Shown: positions 63,138-64,000 of the stretch, piece by piece
Position numbering within the stretch: position 1 is the first letter of the stretch
Layout: the number at the start of each line of letters is the position of its first letter
NCBI GenBank assembly: GCA_963710645.1
Contig: CAVQBD010000005.1
Coordinates: 1-64,000, forward strand
Origin: FEB-10 sp963710645
Lineage (GTDB): Bacteria; Acidobacteriota; Thermoanaerobaculia; Thermoanaerobaculales; Sulfomarinibacteraceae
Direction: 5' to 3'
Length of the DNA stretch: 64,000 nt
Position numbers and translations under genes: made by a program
The notes under the pieces: model-generated
Seen by the model: the letters and a program-made list of their open reading frames with translations, nothing else
Told to the model about the DNA's origin: nothing
Databases searched by the model: none

Positions 63138-63222
63138 AAGTTGAACGTTAAACGTTGAACGTTCCGCCCACCCACCCCACGATTCTGAATTTTGAATTCT
63201 CAATTTTGAGTTTTGAACTTTT
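63134..63222. repeat. Heptamer-like arrays (GTTGAAC; TTTTGAA)
   Basis: GTTGAAAGTTGAACGTTAAA at 63134-63165 and TTCTGAATTTTGAATTCTCA at 63181-63222. The first overlaps the transporter's stop codon. Confidence 0.72.
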
Positions 63223-63254
63223 GGTTGCCCCACCCACCCCGGGGCGCCCTTCAT

Positions 63255-63480
63255 GTCGTTCTGAGCGAGTCCCCTAGCCCGCACTTCTCACCGAGTGTCT
63301 GCTGCGGGCGGCGAATCGCGGCCATCTGTCGTGCTTTTCGCGAATCGTGCTCCTCAACGTAGTGCGACTACGCCTGCGTCGCCCGATCCGCGAAAAACCC
63401 AACATCTGACCACCCCTCGCCGCCCTCGTGACGAAACCCGGTGAGAAGTGCGGGCTAGGGCCGAGTCGAAGAACCTGGGC
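63255..63480. repeat. GTCATTCTGAGCGAG palindromic element, copy 4, split by an insertion
   Basis: Left piece TGTCGTTCTGAGCGAGTCC and right piece GGGCCGAGTCGAAGAACCTGGG match the continuous sequence of the other copies (reverse complement), where GAGGCCCGTAGGGCCGAGTC is unbroken. The insertion is the 185-bp element at 63274-63458. Confidence 0.85.
63274..63458. mobile_element. MITE-like 185-bp element with perfect 20-bp terminal inverted repeats
   Basis: Ends CTAGCCCGCACTTCTCACCG and its exact reverse complement. No open frame for a transposase. Inner sequences GGGCGGCGA/CGCCGCCC, TTTTCGCG/CGCGAAAA and AACGTAGTGCGACTACG suggest the whole element can fold into a hairpin. It interrupts a dispersed palindromic repeat at a C(C/G)TAG site; CTAG at both ends may be target duplication. 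Confidence 0.82.
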
Positions 63481-63524
63481 GGGTGGCGTCGGCCCGTTGG
63501 TCACCACCGCCCACCCTCGCCATG

Positions 63525-63652
63525 AGCTATGGGGCTATGGGGCTATGGGGCTATGGGGCTATGAGATTCAAACCGCCCGAGCATCTCAGCGCGCCCTTTC
63601 GCTTCGGGCGGACGGGTGCGGACTCTCAACTCTTGACTTTCGACTTTCGACC
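63525..63652. repeat. GGGGCTAT 8-mer array and GACTTTC heptamers
   Basis: Four to five GGGGCTAT units at 63529-63562 (8-bp period) and ACTTTCG units at 63636-63652. Fills the spacer before the last gene. Confidence 0.8.
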
Positions 63653-63706
63653 GGCCGGGCTGGTGGGGGTTGCTCCTTGCAGATGTGATACAACCATCAC
63701 CCAATC

Positions 63707-64000
63707 ATGATCAAGGACGTAAAACCCCTCGTCTGGGCCTTTGACGCCGAATGGGTGCCGGACCCACTGGCCGGCCACCTCGTGTACGGCGTTCCCCAGG
63801 AGGTCGAATCCTCAGAAGAGGTGATGCGGCACATGTGGGAGGCCGGAGGGGCAACCGAAGAGGACCCCACGCCCTTTCTGAAAACGGCGGTGTGCCGGAT
63901 CGTGTCGGTGGCGGTGGTACAGCGCAAGGCGAAACCGGACCACACCGTGACCCTCAGCCTGACCTCCCTGCCGCATGACCCGGACGATGAGACCCAGACG
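63707..64000 (+). CDS. Predicted 3'-5' exonuclease of the PolB-exonuclease-like family, N-terminal part, truncated by window edge
   Basis: 98 codons are visible. VWAFDAEWVPDPLAGHLVYG resembles the first exonuclease motif (D-x-E) of the PolB-like exonuclease family 2 (FDIETVPD in many members), and AVCRIVSVAVV is the following strand. The remaining Asp motifs would lie to the right. Start ATG chosen as the only Met before the motif; ribosome binding site weak. Confidence 0.65.
   Translation, partial: MIKDVKPLVWAFDAEWVPDPLAGHLVYGVPQEVESSEEVMRHMWEAGGATEEDPTPFLKTAVCRIVSVAVVQRKAKPDHTVTLSLTSLPHDPDDETQT

Noticed and set aside
63697..63945. 82-codon minus-strand open frame at the right edge
   Set aside because: Antisense of the exonuclease-like gene, which shows a recognisable motif on the plus strand.

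Overview
GC-rich bacterial chromosomal window of 64 kb with about 45 protein genes, one tRNA gene, no rRNA, no CRISPR array and no recognisable phage or transposase gene. Gram-negative features are many signal peptides, a class-2 quinone-linked PyrD, GumN/TraB and PBP4-type proteins and outer-surface-style secreted proteins. The repeat-choked spacers, CSLREA beta-helix proteins, lysyl-endopeptidase-like proteases with shared C-terminal domains and a DGFESGDTSRWS-type tail fit Acidobacteriota (perhaps class Thermoanaerobaculia). That assignment is an inference from style, not from a marker gene.

Layout. 1-265: start of asparagine synthetase (minus strand). 1.1-5.9 kb: O-antigen-ligase-like membrane protein, two unrecognised minus-strand genes, an SDR. 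6-10.7 kb: a SpoIIE-type phosphatase gene with two frameshifts, a divergent DMT transporter / MocR regulator pair around an inverted-repeat operator, and a secreted FAM20/HipA-like kinase. 10.8-19 kb: a secreted protein built of RskA-like repeats, a two-component system, small membrane proteins, DUF423 and a secreted Kelch protein. 19-22.3 kb: two paralogous zinc-ribbon membrane proteins and a GT87 glycosyltransferase. 22.3-30.7 kb: a threefold tandem array of secreted CocE/NonD-type hydrolases, two copies followed by a CSLREA beta-helix gene, with three frameshifts. 30.9 kb: tRNA-Thr(CGT). 31-37.5 kb: YkuE-like phosphoesterase, then divergent malQ and glgP for glycogen/maltodextrin turnover. 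37.8-50 kb, almost all minus strand: ABC-2 exporter (ATPase plus two permeases), ROK kinase, GT2, DUF4388 protein, pyrD, TerC, an HD-like protein with a secreted partner, PBP4-type peptidase. 49-51.2 kb: DprE1/DprE2-like oxidase-reductase pair. 51.5-58.3 kb: HDAC-like deacetylase, TraB/GumN protein, glutamine amidotransferase, cyclophilin, secreted serine protease. 58.7-64 kb: double RNase H, two SDR/epimerases, an NTT-type transporter and the start of a PolB-exonuclease-like gene.

The non-coding part is the most unusual. Spacers carry (a) many unrelated tandem arrays that nearly all have a 7-bp period and often overlap the stop codon of the upstream gene; (b) seven copies of a ~68-bp element bounded by GGTGCCAGGCACC-type palindromes; (c) five copies of a ~76-80-bp hairpin with TGCCAC...GTGGCA ends; (d) four copies of a ~118-bp GTCATCCTGAGCGAG palindrome, one split by a 185-bp MITE-like insertion with perfect 20-bp inverted ends; (e) a 264-bp direct repeat flanking one gene. 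At least six genes have a TANNNT -10-like hexamer ending exactly 6 nt before the start codon and no Shine-Dalgarno, which suggests frequent leaderless transcription.
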